Positions 26,961-37,856 of a DNA stretch of 64,000 nucleotides are shown piece after piece. A program made the position numbers and the translations under genes. Where the stretch lies: NCBI RefSeq assembly GCF_017565745.1, contig NZ_JAGDYM010000013.1, positions 124,001 to 188,000 of the forward strand. The letters are read 5' to 3'. The notes under the pieces were generated by a model. It searched no databases and was not told the origin of the DNA. It saw nothing but the letters and a program-made list of their open reading frames with translations. The first letter of the stretch is position 1. Each line of letters begins with the position of its first letter. The DNA comes from Leucobacter weissii (GTDB lineage: Bacteria > Actinomycetota > Actinomycetes > Actinomycetales > Microbacteriaceae).

Positions 26961-28905
26961 CCGATCCGCCCTCTTCCCCCTCCAGCTTAGCCGTCGGAGC
27001 CGACGATTCGCGCGGCTCGGAACTCCGGGCGGCCCGGTCGAGATGTGCGCGGACGGTCTCGGCGAGAGCCGGCCCCACGCCCGGTGCCGCGGCGATCTCC
27101 GCCGTGGTGGAGGCCCGCAGTCGGGAGACGGAGCCGAAGTGGTTCAACAGGGCGCGTACCCGCTTGGGGCCGAGGCCCGGGACCTCCGCGAGTTGAGACG
27201 CGATCGCCGTGCTGCGCCGCTGCCTCTGGAACGTGATGGCGAAGCGGTGCGCTTCGTCGCGCAGCCGCTGCACGAGGAAGAGGGCTTCGCTTCCTCGCGG
27301 GAGGATGACGGGGAAGTCGTCTTCCGGGAGCCAGAGCTCCTCCAGACGCTTGGCGACACCCGCGAGCGCGACGTCGTCGATCCCCGCCTCGACGAGCGCG
27401 CGTCGCGCGGCCGCGACCTGCGGAGCACCGCCGTCGACGATCAGCAGCTGCGGCCGCTCGCGATACCGGCGCAGGGGCGGCGTCTGGCTCCCGTCATCCG
27501 ACCGGGCCGCGTCCCGCAACTGCGCGGCTCGCCGCGAGACGACCTGGTAGATGCTGTCGGTGTCGTCGCTGGTGCGCTCGATCCGGTACTTCCGGTACTC
27601 CCCCTTGGCCGGGAGCCCGTCCTCGAAGACCACGAGCGAGGCGACCACGTCGCTGCCGTGCAGATGGGACACGTCGATGCACTCGATCCGCAACGGCGCA
27701 TCGGTCATGCCCAGCGCGCGCTGCAGCTCGGCGAGCGCATCGGTGCGGGCCGTCACGTCCGCCGCGCGCTTCATCCGGTGGCGCAGGAGATGCTCGCCGG
27801 CGTTCAACGTGGCGCGCTCCATGAGCTGCGCCTTGGCACCGCGCTCCGGCACCCGCACGCGCACACGGCCGCCGCGCGGGCGGCGTGCCCTGAGCGCCGC
27901 TTCGAGCGCGGCGGAGCCCTCCGGCAACGTCGGCACGAGGATCTCGGGAGGGGGTTCGCGCTCCCCCTCGTACGCGCTCTGCACGACCTGTTCGAGCAGC
28001 GTATCCGGCGCGCCGTCGAGTTCGACGTCGACGATCCAGCTCCGCTCCCCCCGGATGCGCCCACCGCGAATGATGAACTGGTGGGCGGCAGCGCTCAGCT
28101 CGTCGGATTTCAGGCCGAAGACATCGAGGTCGACGTCGTGCGGGAGCGCCACCGCGTTCCGCTCCATCACGTGCTCCACGGAGGCGGTCTGGTCCCGCAG
28201 TCTCGCGGCGTCCTCGTAGCGCTGCTCGGCGGCGGCGGTCCGCATCTCGCGCTGCAGGGCCCGCAGGTAGGAGACGTCGCCGCCGCTCAGGAACGACACC
28301 AGCTCGTTCACCCGTTCCCGATGCGCCTCGACGGAGATGCGCCCGCTGCACGGCCCGAGACAGCGACCGATCTGTCCGGCGAGGCAGGGACGGCCCGTCT
28401 GCACGGCGCGCCGGTAGTCGGCGTCGTTGCAGGTGCGGATCGGGAACACCTGCTGCAGCAGCGCGGCCGTCTCGCGCACCGCCCACACCTTGGGGTAGGG
28501 GCCGAAGTAGCGCGCCCCCCGGATCTTCTCGTTCCGGGTGACGAGCAGTCTCGGGGCTTCATCCCGCAGCGTGACCGCGAGATAGGGGTAGGTCTTGTCG
28601 TCCTTGAACTGGACGTTGAACGGCGGCTGGAACTCGGTGATCCAGGTGTGCTCGAGGACGAGGGATTCGGTGTCGGTCGCCACGACCGTCCAGTCCAGCC
28701 GGGCGGCGAGCATCAGCATCCGCTGCGTGCGCGGGGCGATGGAGCGGAGGGGCTGGAAGTAGTTGCTCAGTCGGGCCCGCAGGTTCTTCGCCTTGCCGAT
28801 GTAGAGCACCCGTCCGTGGCGGTCGCTGAAGCGGTAGACCCCCGGGCTCGTGGGGATCTCGCCCGGCGCGGGGCGGAACGAGCTCCGGGGGTCGTCCTCG
28901 GACAT
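26935..28905 (-). CDS. uvrC: Excinuclease ABC subunit UvrC
   Basis: A 656-residue nucleotide-excision nuclease. The N-terminal GIY-YIG domain (PGVYRF then VLYIGKAKNL) makes the 3' cut, a UvrB-binding UVR motif lies near residue 210, the RNase H-like domain for the 5' cut includes IECIDVSHLHG and LLIVDGG, and a tandem helix-hairpin-helix closes the protein (VPGLGPKRVRALL, APGVGPALAETV). The ATG shares a base with the uvrA stop (TGATG). Confidence 0.95.
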   Translation of the reverse strand: MSEDDPRSSFRPAPGEIPTSPGVYRFSDRHGRVLYIGKAKNLRARLSNYFQPLRSIAPRTQRMLMLAARLDWTVVATDTESLVLEHTWITEFQPPFNVQFKDDKTYPYLAVTLRDEAPRLLVTRNEKIRGARYFGPYPKVWAVRETAALLQQVFPIRTCNDADYRRAVQTGRPCLAGQIGRCLGPCSGRISVEAHRERVNELVSFLSGGDVSYLRALQREMRTAAAEQRYEDAARLRDQTASVEHVMERNAVALPHDVDLDVFGLKSDELSAAAHQFIIRGGRIRGERSWIVDVELDGAPDTLLEQVVQSAYEGEREPPPEILVPTLPEGSAALEAALRARRPRGGRVRVRVPERGAKAQLMERATLNAGEHLLRHRMKRAADVTARTDALAELQRALGMTDAPLRIECIDVSHLHGSDVVASLVVFEDGLPAKGEYRKYRIERTSDDTDSIYQVVSRRAAQLRDAARSDDGSQTPPLRRYRERPQLLIVDGGAPQVAAARRALVEAGIDDVALAGVAKRLEELWLPEDDFPVILPRGSEALFLVQRLRDEAHRFAITFQRQRRSTAIASQLAEVPGLGPKRVRALLNHFGSVSRLRASTTAEIAAAPGVGPALAETVRAHLDRAARSSEPRESSAPTAKLEGEEGGSDAEGAVGG

Positions 28906-31877
28906 CAAGACGGCGACCGCCCGGCGACCGCCGTGCCGCTCGTGCGGCGCGAGGCCGTGCGCTTGGCGGGCGCGCGCTTCGCTGCCGGCCGCCGCTGCAG
29001 CGCCTCGGCGAGGAACTGCCCGGTGTGGCTCTCCGCGACCTCGGCGAGCTGCTCGGGGGTGCCCGTCGCGAGCACGGTGCCGCCGCCGCTGCCGCCCTCC
29101 GGACCGAGGTCGATCACCCAGTCGCAGCTGCGGATGACGTCGAGGTTGTGCTCGATCGTGATCACCGTGTTGCCCTTGTCGACGAGCCCGTTCAGCACGA
29201 GCAGCAGCTTGCGCACGTCCTCGAAGTGCAGACCGGTGGTCGGCTCGTCGAGCACGTAGATGCTGCGGCCGTTCGACCGCTTCTGCAGTTCGGTGGCGAG
29301 CTTCACGCGCTGCGCCTCGCCGCCGCTCAGCGTGGTCGCGCTCTGCCCCAGCCGGACGTAGCCGAGGCCCACGTCCACGAGGGTCTTGAGATAGCGGTGG
29401 ATGCTCGAAACCGGCTCGAAGAACTCCGCCGCCTCGGCGATGGGCAGGTCCAGCACCTCGCTGATGTTCTTGCCCTTGTAGCGGACCTGCAGCGTCTCGC
29501 GGTTGTACCGCTTGCCCGCGCAGACCTCGCAGGCCACGTACACGTCCGGCAGGAAGTTCATCTCGATCTTCAGCGTGCCGTCGCCCGAGCAGGCCTCGCA
29601 GCGCCCGCCCTTGACGTTGAAGCTGAAGCGCCCCGGCAGGTAGCCGCGCACCTTCGCCTCGGGGGTCTCGGCGAAGAGCGTGCGGATCTTGTCGAACACC
29701 CCGGTGTAGGTCGCCGGGTTGGACCGCGGCGTGCGCCCGATCGGCGCCTGATCGACGTGCACGACCTTGTCGAGATGCTCGAGGCCCGTGATCCGGGTGT
29801 GCTTCCCGGGCACGAGGCGCGCGCCGTTGAGCTGGTTCGCGAGCACGCGGTAGAGGATGTCGTTGACCAGCGTGCTCTTTCCGCTGCCGCTGACCCCCGT
29901 CACCGCCGTCATCACGCCGAGCGGGAAGGCGACGTCGACTCCCTTGAGATTGTTGGATCGCGCGCCGACCACCTTCAACTCGCGGCCGCGCTGCCGCTTC
30001 CGGCGCTTCGCGGGGGTGTCGATGGCCCGGCGTCCCGCGAGATAGTCGGCGGTGATCGACGATGCGTTGCGGAGCAGGGCCGCGTAGTCGCCGGAGTGCA
30101 CGACCGTCCCGCCCTCGACCCCGGCGCCCGGTCCGATGTCGACGATCCAGTCGGCCGCCTCGATCGTCTCCTCGTCGTGCTCCACCACGATCAGCGTGTT
30201 GCCGAGGTTCCGCAGCTTGACGAGCGTCTCGACCAGGCGTCGGTTGTCGCGCTGGTGCAGGCCGATGCTGGGCTCGTCGAGCACGTAGAGCACGCCCGTG
30301 AGGCCGGATCCGATCTGGGTGGCGAGGCGGATGCGCTGCGCCTCGCCGCCGCTGAGCGTTCCCGCGGCGCGCGCGAGCGTGAGGTAGCCCAGACCCACTT
30401 CGATGAGGAAGTCGAAGCGCAGACGGATCTCGCGCAGCACCTGCGCGGCGATCCGCGCCTCCCGCTCGGTGAGCTCGACCTCCTCGAAGAAGCGCTGGGC
30501 GTCGAGCAGGCTGAACTCCCCGACCGAGGCGATCGACTCGCCCTTCACGGTGATGGCGAGCACTTCCGGTTTGAGCCGCTGCCCGTGGCAGGCGTGGCAG
30601 GGCACCTCGCGGAGGAACTCGGCCCAGCGTTCGCGCCGGTTGTCGCTCTCGGCCTCGGCGTACTGGCGCTCGATGAAGGGGATGACGCCCTCGAAGCCGC
30701 TCGTGTACTTCACCTCGCGTCCGAAGCGGTTCTTCCAGCGCACGTTGACCGTGAAGTCGTTGCCGTAGAGGACCGCCTGGCGGACGTCCTCGGAGAGATC
30801 CCGCCAGGGCGCCTTCAGGGAGAAGCCGAGATCCTTCGCCAGACCGCGCAGCAGCTTGGCGTAGTAGTTGTAGAGGCTCTTGCCCTGGCTCGTCCAGGGG
30901 ACGATGACGCCCTCCTCGATGCTGAGCTCCGGATCCCCGAGCACGAGATCCTCGTCCACCGACATGCTGGTGCCGAGGCCGGAGCACGCCTGGCAGGCGC
31001 CGAAGGGGGCGTTGAACGAGAAGGTCCGCGGCTCGATCTCGGTGAGCGACACCGGGTGCCGGTTGGGGCAGCTCAGGCTCTCGCTGAAGGTCCGGGTGCG
31101 ATCCGATGCGGTCGCCTCGAGGTCCACGAAGTCGACGGTGACGATCCCTCCGGCGAGCTTCAGCGCGGTCTCCAGGGAGTCGGTGAGGCGCCCGAGCGTG
31201 TCCGGCCCGGCCACCAGCCGGTCGACGACCACCGAGATGTCGTGCTTGACCTGCTTCTTCAAGGTCGGCGGATCGCTGAGCGAGACGGTCTCGCCGTCGA
31301 CGATCGCGCGGCTGTAGCCGCTTCCGGCGAGCTCCTGGAAGAGATCGACGAACTCGCCCTTCTTCTTCGAGACGACCGGGGCCAGCACCTGGTAGCGGGT
31401 GCGCTCCGGCAGCTCCATCAGGGTGTCGGCGATCTGCTGCACGGTCTGGGAGCGGATGGGCTCGCCGCAGACCGCGCAGTGCGGCACGCCGATGCGCGCC
31501 CAGAGCAGACGCATGTAGTCGTAGATCTCGGTGATCGTGCCCACCGTGGAGCGGGGGTTGCGGTTGGTCGACTTCTGGTCGATCGAAACGGCCGGGCTCA
31601 GTCCCTCGATGAAGTCGACGTCGGGACGGTCGACCTGGCCGAGGAACTGCCGGGCGTAGGCGCTCAGGCTCTCGACGTAGCGGCGCTGCCCCTCCGCGAA
31701 GATCGTGTCGAAGGCGAGGCTCGACTTGCCGCTCCCCGAGAGGCCGGTGAACACCACCATCGAGTCGCGCGGGATCTCGAGATCGACGTCTCTCAGGTTG
31801 TGCACCCGTGCCCCCTGCACGCTGATGCGCGTGTGCGAGGCTGAGGATCTGGCCGGCGCGATGCTCTTCGAAGTCAC
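28905..31877 (-). CDS. uvrA: Excinuclease ABC subunit UvrA
   Basis: A 990-residue UvrA with two ABC ATPase modules: GLSGSGKSS near 46-54 and GVSGSGKST in the second half, each with an ABC signature ([20 protein letters not shown]) and zinc-binding CxxC sets such as CAVCGEP and CEACSGDG. It finds bulky lesions and loads UvrB. It starts with GTG, leaderless, with TAGGAT six nt upstream. A LexA-type SOS box overlaps the -35 region, so the uvrA-uvrC-rapZ-whiA unit is probably damage-inducible. Confidence 0.96.
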   Translation of the reverse strand: MTSKSIAPARSSASHTRISVQGARVHNLRDVDLEIPRDSMVVFTGLSGSGKSSLAFDTIFAEGQRRYVESLSAYARQFLGQVDRPDVDFIEGLSPAVSIDQKSTNRNPRSTVGTITEIYDYMRLLWARIGVPHCAVCGEPIRSQTVQQIADTLMELPERTRYQVLAPVVSKKKGEFVDLFQELAGSGYSRAIVDGETVSLSDPPTLKKQVKHDISVVVDRLVAGPDTLGRLTDSLETALKLAGGIVTVDFVDLEATASDRTRTFSESLSCPNRHPVSLTEIEPRTFSFNAPFGACQACSGLGTSMSVDEDLVLGDPELSIEEGVIVPWTSQGKSLYNYYAKLLRGLAKDLGFSLKAPWRDLSEDVRQAVLYGNDFTVNVRWKNRFGREVKYTSGFEGVIPFIERQYAEAESDNRRERWAEFLREVPCHACHGQRLKPEVLAITVKGESIASVGEFSLLDAQRFFEEVELTEREARIAAQVLREIRLRFDFLIEVGLGYLTLARAAGTLSGGEAQRIRLATQIGSGLTGVLYVLDEPSIGLHQRDNRRLVETLVKLRNLGNTLIVVEHDEETIEAADWIVDIGPGAGVEGGTVVHSGDYAALLRNASSITADYLAGRRAIDTPAKRRKRQRGRELKVVGARSNNLKGVDVAFPLGVMTAVTGVSGSGKSTLVNDILYRVLANQLNGARLVPGKHTRITGLEHLDKVVHVDQAPIGRTPRSNPATYTGVFDKIRTLFAETPEAKVRGYLPGRFSFNVKGGRCEACSGDGTLKIEMNFLPDVYVACEVCAGKRYNRETLQVRYKGKNISEVLDLPIAEAAEFFEPVSSIHRYLKTLVDVGLGYVRLGQSATTLSGGEAQRVKLATELQKRSNGRSIYVLDEPTTGLHFEDVRKLLLVLNGLVDKGNTVITIEHNLDVIRSCDWVIDLGPEGGSGGGTVLATGTPEQLAEVAESHTGQFLAEALQRRPAAKRAPAKRTASRRTSGTAVAGRSPS

Positions 31878-31883
31878 CGCTTC

Positions 31884-31889
31884 ATCCTA
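31884..31889 (-). promoter_or_regulatory. -10 element of leaderless uvrA
   Basis: TAGGAT on the minus strand, 6 nt before the GTG at 31877. Confidence 0.6.
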
Positions 31890-31908
31890 CCCTCGATTCG
31901 CTGAGCAT

Positions 31909-31924
31909 TCGAACATATGTGCGA
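31909..31924. promoter_or_regulatory. LexA-type SOS box between uvrA and crcB
   Basis: TCGAACATATGTGCGA matches the actinobacterial SOS consensus TCGAAC-N4-GTTCGA at 11 of 12 specified positions. It covers the expected -35 region of the uvrA promoter, about 32 bp upstream of the start. The crcB promoter on the other strand begins about 50 bp away. Confidence 0.75.
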
Positions 31925-31974
31925 GTGTCTGCGGCAGCGGATCGCGTCGGCGCCGCGCGCGGCGCAGACGGATC

Positions 31975-31980
31975 TACACT
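31975..31980 (+). promoter_or_regulatory. -10 element of leaderless crcB pair
   Basis: TACACT followed by 7 nt and the GTG at 31988; no ribosome binding site. Confidence 0.6.
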
Positions 31981-31987
31981 GGCTTGC

Positions 31988-32401
31988 GTGCGTGTTCTCC
32001 TCGGCTGCCTCCTCGTGTTCTGCGGCGGCGCGATCGGCACGGGGCTGCGGGCGGCCCTCGGCCTCGTCGGCCCGGGCGCGGGCTCCGGAGGTGCCGCCGC
32101 GATGCTGCTCGCGATCAATCTCTGCGGGGCGTTCGCCCTCGGCCTGCTCGGCTCCGCGCCGACCTCCTCGCCCCGGCACGAGCGTCTGCGGCTGTTCCTC
32201 GGCACGGGACTGCTCGGAGGGTTCACGAGCTACAGCGCCCTCATCCTCCTGGCGCTGCCGCAGGGGGGCGAGTGGCCGTCGGGGCTCGTCCTGGGCGCGG
32301 CGACGATCCCGCTGTCGATCGTCGCCGCGAGCGTCGGCCTCCGGGCGGGGCGAGGTCTGCGGGACGGCGAATCCCGGGGCCGCGCGGGAGGATCGCGGTG
32401 A
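31988..32401 (+). CDS. crcB: Fluoride efflux channel subunit CrcB/Fluc (first of pair)
   Basis: A 137-residue protein with four membrane helices. The family signature region is GTGLLGGFTSYSALILL, and INLCGAFALG carries the conserved Asn. Fluc channels export fluoride as dimers in opposite orientation; paired genes make heterodimers. I start at the GTG at 31988 because it follows the promoter directly and gives the family length; the frame is open further upstream. It overlaps the second crcB by 4 nt. Confidence 0.85.
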   Translation: MRVLLGCLLVFCGGAIGTGLRAALGLVGPGAGSGGAAAMLLAINLCGAFALGLLGSAPTSSPRHERLRLFLGTGLLGGFTSYSALILLALPQGGEWPSGLVLGAATIPLSIVAASVGLRAGRGLRDGESRGRAGGSR

Positions 32402-32796
32402 GCCCGCTCGGCTGGTCGCTGCTGCTCCCCGTCGCCCTCGCGGGCGGGGCCGGCGCGGTGCTGCGCTACCTGGTCGATCTGGGGGTGCGGCGGAGGTACG
32501 CCGGCGGGCCGCTCGGCATCTTCGTCGTCAACGTCACCGCCTGCGCGGCGCTCGGCTGCGTGGCCGCGCTCGCCGCCGCGGCGTGGCTCGACGACCGCTC
32601 GGGACTGATCCTCGCGACGGGATTCGTCGGCGGGTACTCCACGCTCAGCACGGTGGCGGTGGACTCGGCGCAGCTGTTTCGGACGCGGCGCCGCGCGTGG
32701 CTCGCGCTGAACACCGTCGGCCTGTTCCTGGTCTCGCTCGGAGTCTGCTGGCTCTCCTGGAGCCTCGTCTCGGGCCTTCCCGGCCCGACCGGCTGA
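32398..32796 (+). CDS. crcB: Fluoride efflux channel subunit CrcB/Fluc (second of pair)
   Basis: A 132-residue four-helix protein with the conserved VLRYLVDLGV, VNVTACAALG and FVGGYSTLSTVAVD regions of CrcB. Its GTG overlaps the stop of the first crcB (GTGA), so the two subunits are translationally coupled and likely form a heterodimeric channel. No fluoride riboswitch motif was recognised upstream of the pair. Confidence 0.87.
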   Translation: MSPLGWSLLLPVALAGGAGAVLRYLVDLGVRRRYAGGPLGIFVVNVTACAALGCVAALAAAAWLDDRSGLILATGFVGGYSTLSTVAVDSAQLFRTRRRAWLALNTVGLFLVSLGVCWLSWSLVSGLPGPTG

Positions 32797-32825
32797 GCGG
32801 CAGCGGCCGCCGAGCGGCTCCCAGC

Positions 32826-32850
32826 CGGCATCGAGAAGAGGGCGATGCCG
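32826..32850. terminator. Bidirectional terminator between crcB and tetR
   Basis: A perfect 8-bp stem CGGCATCG / CGATGCCG with a 9-nt loop, between the convergent crcB pair and the TetR gene. Confidence 0.5.
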
Positions 32851-32908
32851 CGTTCCGGAGTTCCACGTGGCGTCCGCGAGACCCGAAGGCCTCGGACCGT
32901 GCCGACGC

Positions 32909-33547
32909 TCAGGCCTCGGGCAGGACGGACGGCAGCGGATCCGCCGCGGCCTCGGGACGCAGTCCGCGGCGCGCGATCGCGAGCTGACGCCGCCACACCC
33001 CCGGCAGCCCGATCTGGTCGAAGCCCACCAGCGAGACGAGCGCCGTCGGCACCATCACGAGATCGTTGGCCGTCACGTCGGCGGCGAGTGCGCCGTCGGC
33101 CTCGGCCGCGGCGCGCAGCTCTTCGAGCAGCTCCTCGAGTCGCGGATCCACCGTGCGCGCCGGGTGCAGCGCGAGACCGCGGGCGGCGAGCGCGGGATAG
33201 CAGGGGTGCCGCATGAACGCGGTCGTCAGCCCCTCGAGATAGGCGTCCAGGCGATGCTGCGGAGAGCCCTCGCTCGACTCGAGGATCGCGATCGCGGCGC
33301 GCTCGACGGCCGAGACCTGTTCCTCGTAGACGGCGATCAGCAGCGCGTCGCGCCCCGCGAAGTGCCGGTACAGGCTCGCGATGCTCACGTCGGCCCGCAC
33401 GGCCACGTCCTTGAGCGGCGCGGCGACGCCCTGCTCGTCGAACACCTCGACCGCGGCCTGCAGCAGTCGCTCATGATTGCGCCGCTGATCTCGGCGACCT
33501 CCGGGTCGCGGCGCAGAGTCGGGAGTCGAAGCCATAGGAGCGAGCAT
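32909..33547 (-). CDS. TetR family transcriptional regulator
   Basis: A 212-residue regulator. The helix-turn-helix lies at about 28-66 (LLQAAVEVFDEQGVAAPLKDVA then VSIASLYRHF); the rest is the ligand-binding part. No obvious target operon adjoins: it is 33 bp downstream of uvrB on the same strand and convergent with crcB. A second ATG at 33535 would shorten it by four residues. Ligand and targets are unknown. Confidence 0.82.
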   Translation of the reverse strand: MLAPMASTPDSAPRPGGRRDQRRNHERLLQAAVEVFDEQGVAAPLKDVAVRADVSIASLYRHFAGRDALLIAVYEEQVSAVERAAIAILESSEGSPQHRLDAYLEGLTTAFMRHPCYPALAARGLALHPARTVDPRLEELLEELRAAAEADGALAADVTANDLVMVPTALVSLVGFDQIGLPGVWRRQLAIARRGLRPEAAADPLPSVLPEA

Positions 33548-33580
33548 AGCCTGGTGCGTACGCGTCGCCGGCGCGCCGGC

Positions 33581-35668
<2,088 letters not shown>

Positions 35669-35675
35669 GGGTTCG

Positions 35676-35681
35676 ACACTA
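35676..35681 (-). promoter_or_regulatory. -10 element of leaderless uvrB
   Basis: TAGTGT on the minus strand, 7 nt before the ATG at 35668. Confidence 0.55.
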
Positions 35682-35912
35682 CTCCGCACCACCGACACGC
35701 GCGCCTCGTTTCGCCATCGGCGCATCGTCCTGGCGATGCATCGGCCCTCGATGGCGGGCCGGTGCCCGCACGGATGCACCCGAACTGCCCTTCCACGCCC
35801 ACGAAGGGGCACTCGGGGCCCACGCGATGCGCCCGAACCCCGACGCACGGGCCGCGGCAGCCCTCCGGCTCCACAGCGCGGGGCGATGACGACCGGCCCG
35901 CGGAGCGCCTGC

Positions 35913-35918
35913 CACACT
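35913..35918 (+). promoter_or_regulatory. -10 element of leaderless mpg
   Basis: CACACT followed by 7 nt and the GTG at 35926; weaker than the other hexamers here but in the same spacing. Confidence 0.4.
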
Positions 35919-35925
35919 GGTCTGC

Positions 35926-36594
35926 GTGGATCGCTCCTTCTTCCAACCGCCGGCGCTCGAGGTGGCCCCGAGGCTGCTGGGCGCCCGGCTGACCGTGCGC
36001 GCCGAGGGCGTGGAGGGCGACGCGGCCGCGGTCACCATCCGCATCACCGAGGTCGAGGCCTATCACGGCGTGGGGGTGCCGGGGCCCTACGACGCCGGCT
36101 CGCACTCGCGGGACCGCAGGACCGAGCGGAACGCCTCGATGTTCGGGCCTCCCGGCCACGCCTATGTGTACCTGAGCTACGGCCTCCACTTCGCGCTCAA
36201 CCTGGTCTGCTCGCCGGCGGGCACCGCATCGGGGGTACTGATCCGTTCGGGAGAGGTGATCGACGGACGCGGGGCCGCCGAGCTGCGCCGGGCGCCGGCA
36301 CGCGGATCCGCTCCGGTGCCCGCGCACCGTCTCGCACGCGGACCGGGAAACCTCGCGCGCGCGCTCGGCATCACCCGGGAGACCCACGACGGCCGCGATC
36401 TCTTCGACTCCCCGTTCCACCTGCACGGGGCCGGACCCGCAGACCTCCGGAGCGCGATCGCGAGCGGCCCCAGGGTGGGGGTGAGCGGCGAGGCCGGAGG
36501 GCCCGCGTTCCCCTGGCGCTTCTGGATCTCGGGCGACCCGACCGTCTCCGCCTTTCGTCGCGGACGAGGGGCGCCGCGTCCGCCGGAACGATAG
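35926..36594 (+). CDS. 3-methyladenine DNA glycosylase (AAG/MPG family)
   Basis: A 222-residue alkyl-adenine glycosylase of the AAG fold. The catalytic glutamate is Glu44 in [32 protein letters not shown] (71-94) is the family hallmark, and [13 protein letters not shown] follows. It excises methylated purines to start base excision repair. Start is a leaderless GTG. It is divergent from uvrB, so two DNA repair genes share this intergenic region. Confidence 0.92.
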   Translation: MDRSFFQPPALEVAPRLLGARLTVRAEGVEGDAAAVTIRITEVEAYHGVGVPGPYDAGSHSRDRRTERNASMFGPPGHAYVYLSYGLHFALNLVCSPAGTASGVLIRSGEVIDGRGAAELRRAPARGSAPVPAHRLARGPGNLARALGITRETHDGRDLFDSPFHLHGAGPADLRSAIASGPRVGVSGEAGGPAFPWRFWISGDPTVSAFRRGRGAPRPPER

Positions 36595-36610
36595 GCTCCG
36601 ATCCGAGACC

Positions 36611-36641
36611 GTTACATCATGTAATTAAGTGATAATGTAAC
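36611..36641. promoter_or_regulatory. MarR operator and promoter
   Basis: An AT-rich island with a perfect 13-bp palindrome TTACATCATGTAA (36612-36624) and a further ATGTAAC half-site (36635-36641); GTTACAT (36611-36617) and ATGTAAC form a wider inverted repeat. It overlaps the likely -10 (TAATGT at 36633-36638, 7 nt before the GTG at 36646). This is the arrangement of an autoregulated MarR operator. Confidence 0.65.
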
Positions 36642-36645
36642 GACT

Positions 36646-37128
36646 GTGACCGGAAGCCCGACCACCCTCGACCGACTGCTGGCGCTCGCCTCGCTGTTCC
36701 AGCAGGACATGCGGCGCTCGTTCGCGGGCACCTCGCTGACCGAGACCCGGCTGCATGCGCTCTGGGTGCTGCATCACGGAGGCGCTGCCACCCAGCAGGC
36801 GCTCTCCCACGCGCTCGGGATCACCCCGCGCAGCGTCTCGGCGCTCGTCGACGCACTCGTCGGCACCGGGTATGCCGAGCGTCGCGCCCACCCGACGGAT
36901 CGCCGCGCGGTGCTCGTCACGCTGACGCCCGCCGCCCAGCGCACGATGGCCCGGATGGCCGAGGACCATCGCCGCCTCGATCAAGAGCTCGTCTCCGCGG
37001 TCGACCCCGCCGACCTCGAAGGGTTCGAGCGAGGCCTCGAAGCGGTGAGGAACCGCCTGGAGCGGTTGATGCGCGACGAGTCGGTCGACTACTCCGAGAT
37101 CGAGCGCGATCGGGCCGAACCGGAATGA
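36646..37128 (+). CDS. MarR family transcriptional regulator
   Basis: A 160-residue winged-helix regulator. The DNA-binding part spans about 40-100 (ATQQALSHALGITPRSVSALVDALVGTGYAERRAHPTDRRAV, where the DRR wing is typical). It starts with GTG directly behind an operator-like palindrome and probably represses itself. Its stop overlaps the start of the next gene (ATGA), so the membrane protein at 37125 is the likely co-regulated partner. Confidence 0.87.
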   Translation: MTGSPTTLDRLLALASLFQQDMRRSFAGTSLTETRLHALWVLHHGGAATQQALSHALGITPRSVSALVDALVGTGYAERRAHPTDRRAVLVTLTPAAQRTMARMAEDHRRLDQELVSAVDPADLEGFERGLEAVRNRLERLMRDESVDYSEIERDRAEPE

Positions 37129-37802
37129 GCGCCCCGCCCGCGGCGGAGCGCCCCGCATCGTTCGGCGCACGACTGCGCGACCTCGCGCGCCGTGCGCTCC
37201 TCATGGAGCTCCGGGTCTACGAGAGCCTGTGGCGCGCGATCGCACGCAGGCCGAAGTTGGCCGCGGGATCGATGGGCTTCCGATATCACCGACCGGTTCT
37301 CACCGCGCTCATCGTCTTCCTGGTGCTCTCCGCCGTCGAGATCCCGATCATCGACATGATCGTCCACCGCTGGGTGCCGGTGCGGATCGGCTTCCTGATC
37401 CTCGGGATCTGGGGTCTCACCTGGATGGTCGGCCTGCTCTGCGCCTACCTCACCCGACCGCACGCCGTCGGCGCCGAGGGCATCCGCGTGCGCGAGGGAC
37501 TCGAACTCGACCTGCTCGCGCCCTGGCGCGAGGTCGCGGAGATCAGAGCGCACCGCACGAGCCGGGATCCGAGCGATCCCGACCGCGAGCGCGGTCGCGT
37601 GTTCGACGAGGACGGGAGCCGCGTCTGCGCGATCCGGATCGGGAACGAGACCAATCTCGAGATCGTCTTCGAGCGGCCCTTCGAGGCGCACCTGCCCGGG
37701 CTCCCGCCGAAAGGGGGCCCGCAGCCGATCGACCGGCTGCGCTTCTGGGCCGACGATCCGGACGGGCTGCTCCGGGCCGCGGGCGAAGCCGTGGACCGGT
37801 GA
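37125..37802 (+). CDS. Two-helix membrane protein of unknown function
   Basis: A 225-residue protein I do not recognise. An N-terminal basic segment is followed by two membrane helices at about 55-78 and 85-108, then a C-terminal cytosolic domain of about 115 residues resembling a PH-like bacterial domain (EGIRVREGLELDLLAPWREVAEIRAH, then a beta-rich stretch). It overlaps MarR by 4 nt and is presumably under MarR control. Confidence 0.7.
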   Translation: MSAPPAAERPASFGARLRDLARRALLMELRVYESLWRAIARRPKLAAGSMGFRYHRPVLTALIVFLVLSAVEIPIIDMIVHRWVPVRIGFLILGIWGLTWMVGLLCAYLTRPHAVGAEGIRVREGLELDLLAPWREVAEIRAHRTSRDPSDPDRERGRVFDEDGSRVCAIRIGNETNLEIVFERPFEAHLPGLPPKGGPQPIDRLRFWADDPDGLLRAAGEAVDR

Positions 37803-37856
37803 GGAGCACGGGCGACGGTCCTGGTGCCGGGGCACCGGATGTGCTTTCATGAGTGC

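Noticed and set aside
29025-31844. Open frame of about 940 codons opposite uvrA.
   Set aside because: Antisense shadow of the strongly conserved uvrA gene, no family resemblance.
31925-31987. Fluoride riboswitch before crcB.
   Set aside because: The promoter hexamer is 7 nt before the start codon, leaving no transcribed leader, and the riboswitch core is not recognisable.
35700-35910. Short inverted repeats between uvrB and mpg (e.g. TGCCCTTC/GAAGGGGCA).
   Set aside because: The genes are divergent, so a terminator makes no sense, and pairing is imperfect in GC-rich sequence; no clear function.
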